In this document: positions 56,435-64,000 of the stretch, one piece after another
How positions within the stretch are numbered: the stretch's first letter is position 1
How the letters are laid out: each line of letters begins with the position of its first letter
Source: Pseudomonas entomophila
GTDB lineage: Bacteria > Pseudomonadota > Gammaproteobacteria > Pseudomonadales > Pseudomonadaceae
NCBI RefSeq assembly: GCF_029193575.1
Contig: NZ_JARGCS010000012.1
Location: forward strand, 62,001-126,000
Length of the DNA stretch: 64,000 nt
Direction: 5' to 3'
Made by a program: the position numbers and the translations under genes
Notes under the pieces: generated by a model
The model's database searches: none
What the model saw: only the letters and a program-made list of their open reading frames with translations
Told to the model about the DNA's origin: nothing

Positions 56435-57940
56435 TCAGGCGTAGTGCTGTGCCGGGTGGCTTTCCTCCAGCCCCAGCGCCTCGTCGTTCTCGGCGCTGAT
56501 CTTGTGGTACAGGGCCGCGTCGGTGGCCAGGGTCTTCTCACGTGCCGGGAAGATTTCCTTGAGCTTGACAGCCCACGCCCCCTTGGCCTGCTCGGGGAAG
56601 CAGCGCTCGATCAGCTCGAGCATGATCGACACGGTCACCGAAGCACCCGGCGAAGCGCCGAGCAGCGCGGCCAGGCTGCCGTCCTCGGCCGAGACCAGCT
56701 CGGTGCCGAACTGCAGGATGCCGCCCTTCTTCGGGTCTTTCTTGATGATCTGCACGCGCTGGCCCGCCACTTCCAGTCGCCAGTCCTCGGCCTTGGCCTC
56801 GGGGTAGAAGCGGCGCAGTGACTCCAGGCGCTGCTCCATCGACTGCATCACTTCGCTGACCAGGTACTTGGTCAGGTCCATGTTGTCGCGGGCCACCGCC
56901 AGCATCGGGCCGATGTTGCCCATACGCACCGACAGCGGCAGGTCCATGAATGAACCGTGCTTGAGGAACTTGGTGGTGAAACCGGCATACGGGCCGAACA
57001 GCAGCGACTTGTTGCCATCGACCACGCGGGTGTCGAGGTGCGGCACCGACATCGGCGGGGCGCCGACCGCGGCCTGGCTGTAGACCTTGGCCTGGTGCTG
57101 TTTGACGATCTCCGGGTTGTCGCAACGCAGCCACTGGCCGCTGACCGGGAAGCCGCCAAAGCCCTTGCTCTCCGGGATGCCTGACAGTTGCAGCAGCGGC
57201 AGCGCCGCGCCGCCGGCGCCGAGGAACACGAAGCGGGCGTCGACTTCACGGCTGCCGCCGCTGTTGACGTCCTTGATGCTGACGGTCCAGCCGCTGCCGT
57301 TGCGGCGCAGGCCGACGACCTTCTTGCTGTACTTGACCTGGGCCTGCGGGCCGTTGCCCAGCAGCTTGAGCAGCTTGTTGGTGAGCGCGCCGAAGTTGAC
57401 GTCGGTGCCCTTGAGCACGCGGGTGGCGGCGATGCGCTGGTCGGCGGGGCGGCCTGGCATCATCAGCGGCATCCATTCCTGCATCACCGCGTTGTCTTCG
57501 GTGTATTCCATTTCGGCGAAGGCGTGGTGCTGCTTGAGCAGTTCGAAGCGCTTCTTGAGGAACGCGATGCCTTTGTCACCTTCGACGTAGCTCAGGTGCG
57601 GCACCGGGTTGATGAAGTCGCGCGCGGGGCCGAAGCCGCCTTTCTTGCTCAGGTAGGCCCAGAACTGGCGGGACACCTCGAACTGGGTATTGATGTGCAC
57701 GGCCTTCTTGATGTCGATGCTGCCATCGGCGGCCTGGGGCGTATAGTTCAGCTCGCACAGGCCGGCATGGCCGGTCCCGGCGTTGTTCCACGGGTTGGAA
57801 CTTTCCGCGGCACCGGAGTCCATCGCCTCGACGACCTCCAGCTTGAGCGCGGGGTCAAGCTCCTTGAGCAGTACGGCCAGGGTGGCACTCATGATGCCCG
57901 CGCCTACCAGTACCACATCAACCGATTCGTTCTGCGCCAT
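56435..57940 (-). CDS. mqo: Malate:quinone oxidoreductase
   Basis: A 501-residue FAD enzyme that oxidises malate to oxaloacetate and reduces membrane quinone. FAD motif [38 protein letters not shown]-terminal [22 protein letters not shown] 57940 has GGAG upstream. It is single-gene, with a long upstream gap. Confidence 0.96.
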   Translation of the reverse strand: MAQNESVDVVLVGAGIMSATLAVLLKELDPALKLEVVEAMDSGAAESSNPWNNAGTGHAGLCELNYTPQAADGSIDIKKAVHINTQFEVSRQFWAYLSKKGGFGPARDFINPVPHLSYVEGDKGIAFLKKRFELLKQHHAFAEMEYTEDNAVMQEWMPLMMPGRPADQRIAATRVLKGTDVNFGALTNKLLKLLGNGPQAQVKYSKKVVGLRRNGSGWTVSIKDVNSGGSREVDARFVFLGAGGAALPLLQLSGIPESKGFGGFPVSGQWLRCDNPEIVKQHQAKVYSQAAVGAPPMSVPHLDTRVVDGNKSLLFGPYAGFTTKFLKHGSFMDLPLSVRMGNIGPMLAVARDNMDLTKYLVSEVMQSMEQRLESLRRFYPEAKAEDWRLEVAGQRVQIIKKDPKKGGILQFGTELVSAEDGSLAALLGASPGASVTVSIMLELIERCFPEQAKGAWAVKLKEIFPAREKTLATDAALYHKISAENDEALGLEESHPAQHYA

Positions 57941-58539
57941 TAACGCGTCTCCACAATCTACAGCACCTAATTGACAGCATAGGATTCCTGGGTCGCCAGG
58001 ATCGCCATGTCCGACTCTTCGCAGTTCTTGCAACTTCCGCGGACACCGCCAATCAGTCTCGGGTGTTCAAATATTGAACGCCGTTGCCGCGGCTGCGGCA
58101 ATTCGACTTATGGTCAAGGGGCCCGTCGTGGGTTACGGAGCGGCTTCAGGCTCCCATCCAGGATGAGCGCTTTTGCCGTCTGTTCAGGGCTGTTCGGGAC
58201 ACATCTGCCGCTTTTACACATGCCAGACTGTTCATTTGCTCGCCACACTCTCGTGAAGTTGTGAAAAACCGTTTTTTCACGCTCTTTTGGAGACGTGAAC
58301 CTCAAAGGTGGACTGCGCGATGGCAACCCGCAGGTTCATGCGAAGCGTGCGGCCGGCAGAGCAGGCACGACAGCCAAGGCAAGACCTGAGTGGAAGGCTC
58401 TCTGTGGGCGAAGCGGGAGGTGCCGGGGTCAAGCGGCGAATGCGGGGCCCGATCAGGAGACGTCCTTATAATCGGGGGGAGATTATAACGATGTCGCGGG
58501 CAGAAAGGTGTGCTTCTTGGCTTTTTATTGCTGCGTTTG
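57941..58539. other. 599-base region upstream of mqo
   Basis: It contains two unexplained dyads: TTGCCGC-N4-GCGGCAA (58084-58101) and GTGAAAAA-N4-TTTTTCAC (58261-58280). The mqo promoter must be in the left part. Short open frames exist, but none has a ribosome-binding site and coding-like codon use together, so I call no gene. Confidence 0.45.
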
Positions 58540-58773
58540 TCAGGCCGCCAGGCTGCGTTGCAGCCAACGGCGGCTTGCGCGGGCGCAAACCCGGGCGCTG
58601 GCGGGCAGTGGGCGGCCAAGCCAAGCCAGGTGCGCTTCGCTGACCTGGACCCAGCCGCTGCCGCTGGGGGCCTGGCTGCACTGCTTGAACGCCAGGCACA
58701 GGCCGTTCGCGTCGAGGCGGGCGTAGGTGTTGTGGCGCGGGCGTTGGAAGAGCAGGGTCCAGAGCGAGGCCAT
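58540..58773 (-). CDS. Small hypothetical protein, 77 aa
   Basis: A 77-residue basic protein (SLWTLLFQRPRHNTYARLDA, then GWVQVSEAHLAWLGRPLP). Its Trp-rich layout and start after GGAC-type sequence look real. It is divergent from the YajG gene. I do not recognise a named family. Confidence 0.6.
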   Translation of the reverse strand: MASLWTLLFQRPRHNTYARLDANGLCLAFKQCSQAPSGSGWVQVSEAHLAWLGRPLPASARVCARASRRWLQRSLAA

Positions 58774-58850
58774 GGCGGCGAGTCCTGTTTGAGCGGGCTG
58801 GCGCAAGGATAGCGGGCAAGGCATGAAACCATTGTGACAGGGGCGAGGTT

Positions 58851-58927
58851 CGAGCTTCGAGCGGCAAGAGTGCGGGGTGGCTGGAAACGCGCAGCTTTAC
58901 TTCTCGAAGCTTGCCGCTTGTAGCTCG
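58851..58927. repeat. Inverted repeat pair of a second REP type
   Basis: CGAGCTTCGAGCGGCAAG (58851-58868) and CTTGCCGCTTGTAGCTCG (58910-58927) are inverted copies matching at 16 of 18 positions. The sequence differs from the other REP elements here, so it represents a second repeat family. A TTATACT -10-like box follows for the next gene. Confidence 0.6.
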
Positions 58928-58975
58928 CCACTCGTTATACTGTGGGCCTTTGCCGCTTTTTCTGGAGAAATGCGC

Positions 58976-59560
58976 ATGCTGCAACGTCTGTTGTTCGGTT
59001 TGATCGCGGTGGCCACGCTGAGCCTGGTCGGTTGTGCCCACAGCCCGCAACAACTCAGCCCGCAACCCAAGCTCACCAGCCAGCTCAACCCGGTCGGCCG
59101 CGGCCAGCCGGTGGTGGTCAAGGTGGTCGATGGCCGCGCCTCGCAATCGCTGGGCACCCGTGGCGGCATGTACCCCGAGACCAGCACCATCAGCGTCAAC
59201 GGCAACGACATCGTGCCCAAGTTGCAGGCCCAGGCCGAGGCGGCGGTGCGCCTGCTCGGCTTCACCCCCACGCCGAACGCCTACAACGCGCCGCAACTGA
59301 CCGTGACCCTGGCCGAGCTGAAGTACCAGTCGCCGAAGGACAACCTGTACGTGACCGAAGCGACCATCGGCGCCACCTTCCGCGCCGACGTGGCCAACGC
59401 CAACCGCCGCTACAGCGGGCGTTATGGGGCGTCGCTGGACCAGCGTTTCGGCATGGCGCCGAACCAGGAGACCAACACCAAGCTGGTCAGCGATGTGTTG
59501 AGCGATGCGCTGACCCGGCTGTTCAAGGACCCGACCATCGGTCAGGTGCTGGGCGAGTAA
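58976..59560 (+). CDS. YajG-family lipoprotein
   Basis: A 194-residue lipoprotein with lipobox LSLVGC (Cys20), then a beta-rich body (VVVKVVDGRASQSLGTRGG, LTVTLAELKYQSP) typical of YajG. GGAG at 58964-58967 lies 8 bases before ATG 58976, favouring it over ATG 58970. Outer-membrane location is likely; function is not established. Confidence 0.88.
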   Translation: MLQRLLFGLIAVATLSLVGCAHSPQQLSPQPKLTSQLNPVGRGQPVVVKVVDGRASQSLGTRGGMYPETSTISVNGNDIVPKLQAQAEAAVRLLGFTPTPNAYNAPQLTVTLAELKYQSPKDNLYVTEATIGATFRADVANANRRYSGRYGASLDQRFGMAPNQETNTKLVSDVLSDALTRLFKDPTIGQVLGE

Positions 59561-59580
59561 GCCTCGCTGCTGGAATGAAG

Positions 59581-59614
59581 AAACCCGCTGCCTGGGCACA
59601 GGCAGCGGGTTTTT
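59581..59614 (+). terminator. Terminator after the YajG gene
   Basis: AAACCCGCTGCCT (59581-59593) pairs with AGGCAGCGGGTTT (59600-59612) and a T-run follows. Confidence 0.9.
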
Positions 59615-59654
59615 TGTTGGCCTTGCCGGCCCTATCGCCCCTACAGGGGGCTGC

Positions 59655-59861
59655 TCAGGCGGCTTCGATAGCGAAATCCAGAACGCTCAGGCCGGTCTCG
59701 GCATCGAGCTCCGGCAGGTCCTGGTGCGCATGCCCGCCCAGGGCGCAATACACCAGCCAGCGGTGGTCATGGACGTTGATGGCGAAGCCGTCGATCAGCG
59801 CCTGTTGCTCATCGCTCTGGGCGACGAGATAGAGGCGGTCCTGGTTCTCGGCGTGCAGCAT
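59655..59861 (-). CDS. Small hypothetical protein, 68 aa
   Basis: A 68-residue acidic protein (MLHAENQDRLYLVAQSDEQQ, given to 20; then a GFAINVHDHRWLVYCALGGH stretch). GGAG lies 8 bases before the start. It appears to be a small conserved pseudomonad protein; no function can be read from it. Confidence 0.65.
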   Translation of the reverse strand: MLHAENQDRLYLVAQSDEQQALIDGFAINVHDHRWLVYCALGGHAHQDLPELDAETGLSVLDFAIEAA

Positions 59862-60019
59862 GACAAGCTCCGGTACGGGAAAAGGTCGACAGGGTGGCGT
59901 GTCTGCATGACGCGCGTGTGACAGATGAAATTAAGTGACAGCTGGTCGCAAAAGCCGGGCACGGCATGTGGGCTTGGGTAGAATGCCGGGCTTCGTTTGC
60001 GTTGTTCCGAGGTTGCGTG

Positions 60020-60280
60020 ATGTCCCTGCAAGTCCTTTGGGGGCTTTTGGCCGCCCATCCGGCCAAGCTGATCAATCTGCTGGCCCTGCTCATCACCTGC
60101 CCGGGCGGGTTGCTGCTGCACAGCGCCCGCCGCCGCGAGAGCCTGGCGCGGGAAAGCCTGGCGGCGCAGGAGGGCGTGGCGGACGCTTTCTACTAGCGCG
60201 TGCCGCGCTACTACTACATCCTCGGTTTCTCGTGCCTGGCGATGGCACTGCTGCTGTCCTGGTTCAGCACCTGGGTTTGA
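60020..60280 (+). pseudogene. Small membrane protein gene with in-frame TAG
   Basis: ATG 60020 (GAGG 8 bases upstream) opens a 58-residue frame: a membrane segment (LINLLALLITCPGGLLL) and a charged stretch (HSARRRESLARESLAAQEG), ending at TAG 60194-60196. The same frame runs on for 27 codons as a second membrane segment (YYYILGFSCLAMALLLSWF) to TGA 60278-60280. The whole looks like one 86-residue two-span protein broken by an amber codon. It could be a natural shorter protein, a recent nonsense mutation or a sequence error. Confidence 0.55.
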
Positions 60281-60303
60281 AGGCGCGGGCTTGCCCCGCG
60301 CCT
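60281..60303. repeat. REP-derived hairpin
   Basis: AGGCGCGGG (60281-60289) pairs perfectly with CCCGCGCCT (60295-60303), right after the TGA at 60280 and facing the end of the minus-strand acyltransferase gene. It probably works as a terminator between convergent genes. Confidence 0.65.
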
Positions 60304-60322
60304 ACAGGGGGATGCGCCTGTT

Positions 60323-61489
60323 TCAGGCGACCGGGCTCTGCGCCTTGACCTGGTACTGGTTGCGCACCGGCGTTGCGTACTGCAACACCAGGTATGGCCG
60401 GTGCTCGGCCGGGCAGGCGTCCAGGCGGCGCTGCCATTCGGCCTTGGCGCGCTCCAGCTCGTCGGCCGGGAACACCTTCTCGGCCGGTGGCACGCCCAGC
60501 GCCGCATCCTTCTCGTCCCACATCGCATAGGCCAGGTAGTGGACCGGGAACAGCCGGTAGCCACCGAGGATCTGCCGGTCGATCTCCTGGGCCAGCTGTT
60601 TGGTGTCCTCGAAGTACTCGGTCACCGGCGGGGCGAAGTTGATGTGCACCCGGCCCTTGTAGCCGGTAATGCCCAGGGCGATGCTGTTGTCGTCCTCGCC
60701 CGGCGCCTTCTTGTAGCCGCCGGTGGTGGCGCGGATGTACAGCTCGCGGGCCTTGGCCTGGTCGCAGGGGTCGTATTCGTAGCTGATCGACACCGGGATC
60801 AGGTTCAAGCCTTGGATCACCGAGCCGAAGGGTTCGTCCTTGCGGCTCATGTGGAACATCTTGAGGATCGCCGAATCGGTGCGGTCGTCACCGTCCTTGG
60901 CGCGGCCTTCGGCCTGGGCGATCCAGATCGAGGCGCCGTCGTTGCGGATCGAATGGTTGATGTACGCCGACAGCAGTTGGTAGGCCGCCAGCTTCTCGCG
61001 TCGACCGCTGAGCGAGCGGTGCACGATGAAGCTCTTGTTCAGGCGCATCATGTCGCTGACGAAGGGCTTTTGCAGCAGGTTGTCGCCGATGGCGATGCGT
61101 GGTGTCGGCAGGCCGGCGTGGTAGACCGCGTAGTTGACGAACGCCGGGTCCATCACGATATCGCGGTGGTTGGCCAGGAACAGGTAGGCGGTACCGGCCT
61201 TCAGTTGCTCGACGCCCGTGTAGGTGACGCCGTCGGTGGCACGGTCGATGGTGCGGTCGACGTAGTACTCGACCTTGTCCTGCAGTGTGGAGACGCAGGT
61301 AACGCCAGCGAACTCCTGGCGCAGGCGCCGGGCGATCAGCGGTTTGAGCAGCCAGCCGAAGGCGCCCGCCGCGCGCGGGAAGCGGAAGTGGGTGAGGATA
61401 TCGAGGAATGCCGGGTCGCTGAGCAGGCGTGCCAGGACGGCAGGGACCTCAGCGTCGTCGTACGGTCGGATGGCATCGAATTCGCCCAT
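60323..61489 (-). CDS. 1-acyl-glycerol-3-phosphate acyltransferase-like protein
   Basis: A 388-residue PlsC-type acyltransferase. The catalytic His-X4-Asp-like motif is NHRDIVMDPAF, with a later AEGRAKDG block matching the phosphate-binding EGTRS site. The long N- and C-terminal parts make it larger than PlsC (about 245). ATG 61489 is used; ATG 61492 is adjacent, with AGAGAG upstream. It probably acylates a lysophospholipid or related acceptor at the membrane. Confidence 0.82.
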   Translation of the reverse strand: MGEFDAIRPYDDAEVPAVLARLLSDPAFLDILTHFRFPRAAGAFGWLLKPLIARRLRQEFAGVTCVSTLQDKVEYYVDRTIDRATDGVTYTGVEQLKAGTAYLFLANHRDIVMDPAFVNYAVYHAGLPTPRIAIGDNLLQKPFVSDMMRLNKSFIVHRSLSGRREKLAAYQLLSAYINHSIRNDGASIWIAQAEGRAKDGDDRTDSAILKMFHMSRKDEPFGSVIQGLNLIPVSISYEYDPCDQAKARELYIRATTGGYKKAPGEDDNSIALGITGYKGRVHINFAPPVTEYFEDTKQLAQEIDRQILGGYRLFPVHYLAYAMWDEKDAALGVPPAEKVFPADELERAKAEWQRRLDACPAEHRPYLVLQYATPVRNQYQVKAQSPVA

Positions 61490-61616
61490 CATGCTCTCTT
61501 GTTGGAAACGGCTAGGGTAATAAGGTAGGGGTGGGCTCCGAAAAACGGCTCGGACACACGCAGGCCCTGTAAACAGACCGGCAATTATACGCACAAGTCA
61601 CCGCGCAGGCCCCCAG

Positions 61617-61802
61617 ATGCTAGAGACTGACTTCTATCGTTGTCCTTATTGCGGCGAATCGGTGGAAACCACCGTCGATCTGTCCGGCGGCGACCAGGTC
61701 TACACCGAGGACTGCCAGGTATGCTGCCAGCCCATCGTGTTCATCTTGCAGGTGCATGGTGACGAATGGATGCTCGAGGTGCGGCGCGAGGATGATGCCT
61801 GA
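61617..61802 (+). CDS. CPXCG-motif Cys-rich protein, 61 aa
   Basis: A 61-residue protein with CPYCGES near the N-terminus and CQVCCQP in the middle, giving a zinc-ribbon of two Cys pairs. The family is small and conserved with no known role. The TGA stop overlaps the ATG of the next gene by one base. Confidence 0.88.
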   Translation: MLETDFYRCPYCGESVETTVDLSGGDQVYTEDCQVCCQPIVFILQVHGDEWMLEVRREDDA

Positions 61803-62062
61803 TGCAACGGATCTACGAACCGGCCAGCCTGATGGAGGCCGAGATGCTGGTCGGCATGCTGGCCAATGAGGGCATCGCGGTGCACCTGGTGGGCGGCGAC
61901 CTGGTCGGCGCCATGGGCGACCTGCCCATGCACGGCCTGCTGGCCCTGGCGGTGGCCGACCAGCACGCCGATTACGCACGCCAGCTGATCGATGCGTACA
62001 ATGCTGCCCAGCCCGTTTTCGGCGACGAGCCGGAGAGCATTCCCGGCACCCTGATCTGCTAG
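61802..62062 (+). CDS. DUF2007-family protein, 86 aa
   Basis: An 86-residue protein beginning with the DUF2007 pattern (IYEPASLMEAEMLVGMLANE, then GIAVHLVGGDLVGAMGDL), an alpha/beta fold like the PII-type signal-transducing group. It is coupled by one base to the CPXCG gene and followed by the SRAP gene after 14 bases. Function unknown. Confidence 0.88.
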   Translation: MQRIYEPASLMEAEMLVGMLANEGIAVHLVGGDLVGAMGDLPMHGLLALAVADQHADYARQLIDAYNAAQPVFGDEPESIPGTLIC

Positions 62063-62076
62063 GTTGTTTTCGCCCT

Positions 62077-62697
62077 ATGTGTGGACGCTACGCCCTCTTT
62101 CGCTGGTCCCCGGCCTTTGCCGCGCTGCCGGGCTTTCCCGCCGACCAGCGCGCCCAATGGAACATCGCCCCCGGCGCCTCGGTGCTGATCCAGCGCCAGC
62201 TCGACGGTCAGTTGCAACTGGCGCGGGCACGCTGGGGGCTGACCCCGCCGTGGTTGACCGACCTCTCCCGCACGCCGGCCCAGGCGCGTGCCGAAACCCT
62301 GGCCGAGCAGCCGATGTTCCGCGAGGCGTTCCGCCAGCGGCGCTGCCTGATGCCGGCCAACGGCTTCTACGAGTGGCGCGGCAACGTGCGCAAGCGGCCA
62401 TACTGGCTGACCCCCGGGGAGGGCGCATCGCTGTTCTACGCGGCGGTGTGGGAGGCGTACCCGGTGCAGGAGCAGGTGTGGCTCAGTTGCGCGGTCGTCA
62501 CCCAGGCGGTGGTGAGCCAGCGGCGGCCGTTGATTCTCGATGAAGCGGGGCAGGCGGCGTGGCTCGACCCGCAGACGCCGCTGCCGCGCCTGCATGAGTT
62601 GCTGGCCAGCCCGCCAGCGGCGTTGCGCGAGCGGGCCTTGGCGCATTTCGTCAATGACCCGAAGCTGGATGCGCCGGAGTGCCTGACGCCGGCGTGA
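62077..62697 (+). CDS. YedK/HMCES-type SRAP protein
   Basis: A 206-residue SRAP-domain protein. Catalytic Cys2 (MCGRYALF) is exposed after Met removal and cross-links to abasic sites in single-stranded DNA as a thiazolidine. Asn29 (WNIAPG), Glu99 (GFYEWRG) and His190 (LAHFVNDP) fill the active-site positions. It shields abasic sites at replication forks. It is the last gene of a three-gene plus-strand run. Confidence 0.93.
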   Translation: MCGRYALFRWSPAFAALPGFPADQRAQWNIAPGASVLIQRQLDGQLQLARARWGLTPPWLTDLSRTPAQARAETLAEQPMFREAFRQRRCLMPANGFYEWRGNVRKRPYWLTPGEGASLFYAAVWEAYPVQEQVWLSCAVVTQAVVSQRRPLILDEAGQAAWLDPQTPLPRLHELLASPPAALRERALAHFVNDPKLDAPECLTPA

Positions 62698-62726
62698 GGC
62701 GGGTGGTCATCGGGTTGCCACGCCGG

Positions 62727-62752
62727 CCCCATCGCGGGGCCAGCCCATCAGG
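62727..62752. repeat. REP element, single copy
   Basis: CCCATCGCGGGGCCAGCCCATC, a variant of the REP core, between the convergent SRAP and chemoreceptor genes. Confidence 0.5.
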
Positions 62753-62766
62753 TATACCGCCGCCAC

Positions 62767-63999
62767 TCAAACCCTGAACTGATTGATCAACCGCCGCTGC
62801 TGCTCGGCCAGCTTGGTCAGCTCGGCACTGGCCTGGCTCGACTCGTCCGCGCCGCCGGCCACTTCACCGGCCACCTGGCCGATGTTGATGACGTTGCGGT
62901 TGATGTCCTCGGCCACCGCGCTCTGCTGCTCGGCGGCGCTGGCGATCTGGGTGTTCATGTCGTTGATCACCGACACTGCCTGGGTGATGCTCTCCAGCGC
63001 CTCGGCCGCGCGGCTGGCCTGCTGCACGCTGTCGTCGGTCTTGCCCTGGCTGTCCTCCATCACCCTGACCACTTCGCGGGTGCCTTGCTGCAACTGCTGG
63101 ATCATCTGCTGGATTTCTTCGGTGGCCTGCTGGGTCTTCTGCGCCAGGTTGCGCACCTCGTCGGCGACCACCGCGAAGCCCCGGCCCTGTTCACCGGCAC
63201 GCGCGGCCTCGATGGCGGCATTGAGCGCCAGCAGGTTGGTCTGCTCGGCGATGGCGCGGATCGCCACCAGGATCGCATTGATGTTTTCCGAATCGCGGGC
63301 CAGGTCCTGCACCACGGTCACCGCGCGGCCGATCTCGGTGGCCAGCACGCTGATGGAGTGGGAAGTGTCGCGCACGATCTGCAGCCCCTGGTTGGCCGCC
63401 TGGTCGGCGTTGCTCGCGGCATGCGCGGCGTGGGTGGCGTTGCGCGCCACGTCCTGGGCAGTGGCGGTCATCTCCTGCACGGCGGTGGCCACCTGGTCGA
63501 TCTCGGCCATTTGCTTGTGCACACCCTGGTTGGTGCGGATGGCGATGTCGGCGGTGTGCTCCGACGAGTCGCTGACTTTCTGCACCGAGGTCACCACTTG
63601 GCTGATCATCGCCTGCAATTTGGCCAGGAAGGTGTTGAAGCCCGTGGCGATGGCACCCAGCTCGTCGGCGCGGTCGCTTTGCAGGCGCCGGGTCAGGTCG
63701 CCTTCGCCCTGGGCGATGTCGTCGAGCATCGCGACCATCTGGCGCAGCGGACGGGCGATGCCGTGGGCCAGCAACCAGATCACCAGCAGGCCGAGGGCGG
63801 CGATGCCCAGGCCCACCAGGGTCATGCCGGTGATGTCGGTGCGGCGTTGCGCGGCCAGGTCGTGTTGCAGCTGGTTGACGTCGGCCATCACCGTGCTCAG
63901 CGGCATTTCCAGCAACAGCACCCAGCGGGCGTCGGTGCTGGCGACCTTGAACGGCAGGAACAGCTCGATACGATCCTTGCTGCTGTCGACCTTGTAGTG
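62767..63999 (-). CDS. Methyl-accepting chemotaxis protein, 5' end cut by window
   Basis: The frame is open to the right edge; 410 C-terminal residues are seen. The order is the end of a periplasmic sensor domain ([20 protein letters not shown]), a membrane segment ([20 protein letters not shown]), a HAMP domain (about 60 residues) and a signalling coiled coil with tip [20 protein letters not shown]. It is a full-length-type chemoreceptor. The sensor remnant suggests a Cache-type domain; the ligand cannot be told. It lacks the CheB/CheR-binding pentapeptide at its end (INQFRV). Confidence 0.9.
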   Translation of the reverse strand, partial: HYKVDSSKDRIELFLPFKVASTDARWVLLLEMPLSTVMADVNQLQHDLAAQRRTDITGMTLVGLGIAALGLLVIWLLAHGIARPLRQMVAMLDDIAQGEGDLTRRLQSDRADELGAIATGFNTFLAKLQAMISQVVTSVQKVSDSSEHTADIAIRTNQGVHKQMAEIDQVATAVQEMTATAQDVARNATHAAHAASNADQAANQGLQIVRDTSHSISVLATEIGRAVTVVQDLARDSENINAILVAIRAIAEQTNLLALNAAIEAARAGEQGRGFAVVADEVRNLAQKTQQATEEIQQMIQQLQQGTREVVRVMEDSQGKTDDSVQQASRAAEALESITQAVSVINDMNTQIASAAEQQSAVAEDINRNVINIGQVAGEVAGGADESSQASAELTKLAEQQRRLINQFRV

Positions 64000-64000
64000 C

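Overview
This window is a GC-rich bacterial chromosome segment from a Pseudomonas of the P. putida group. The basis for this is gene order and sequence type: the lolB-ispE-tRNA-Gln-prs-rplY-pth-ychF block, the hemA-prfA-prmC-moeB-murI block, the phrB/MerR/DUF523 block followed by hemH-uraA-upp-hpt, and the REP-type repeats with the core ATCGCGGGGCAAGCCCGC. The species cannot be fixed from sequence alone. I ran no database search; family calls come from motifs, length and context.

Left part (1-33000) looks accessory and catabolic. Positions 1-2246 hold the end of a 4-hydroxy-2-oxovalerate aldolase, a MetA-type outer-membrane protein and an arylformamidase-like hydrolase. Positions 2905-10079 hold an Lrp regulator, a small unknown gene, a second pyruvate-dehydrogenase-type E1 and E2, a second Lrp regulator (AcdR) and a genuine ACC deaminase (AcdS). 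Together these could convert ACC to 2-oxobutanoate and then to propionyl-CoA. Positions 10174-20198 hold a CGNR zinc-finger protein divergent from an eight-gene run: bioY, bioM, bioN, an SfnB/DszC-like oxidoreductase, an SDR, two DszA-like flavin monooxygenases and a TonB-dependent receptor. I read this as a candidate system for taking up and oxidising biotin or another sulfur heterocycle; it is the most interesting unit here. Positions 20372-32927 hold a second arylformamidase-like hydrolase, a chemotaxis transducer without a sensor domain, an OprD-family porin, a Liv-type ABC transporter, AntR and anthranilate 1,2-dioxygenase AntABC. A consensus sigma-54 promoter lies in front of antR.

Right part (33000-64000) is mostly core: ychF, pth, rplY, prs, tRNA-Gln, ispE, lolB and a TPR lipoprotein on the minus strand; hemA, prfA, prmC, moeB and murI on the plus strand. 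A light-response block follows (SDR, photolyase, LitR/PplR-like MerR, RudS-type tRNA desulfidase, FAD oxidoreductase), with three matching TGTACA-N12-TGTAYA-type operators. Then come a TIGR01777 epimerase, hemH, uraA, upp, hpt, several small conserved genes, mqo, a YajG lipoprotein, an acyltransferase, a YedK/SRAP protein and a chemoreceptor cut by the window end.

Boundaries are marked by strong hairpin terminators (about 10132, 33052, 35548, 56401, 59581) and by REP/REPIN hairpins, mostly between convergent genes. One small membrane-protein gene (60020-60280) carries an in-frame TAG. I see no CRISPR array, insertion sequence, prophage or rRNA.
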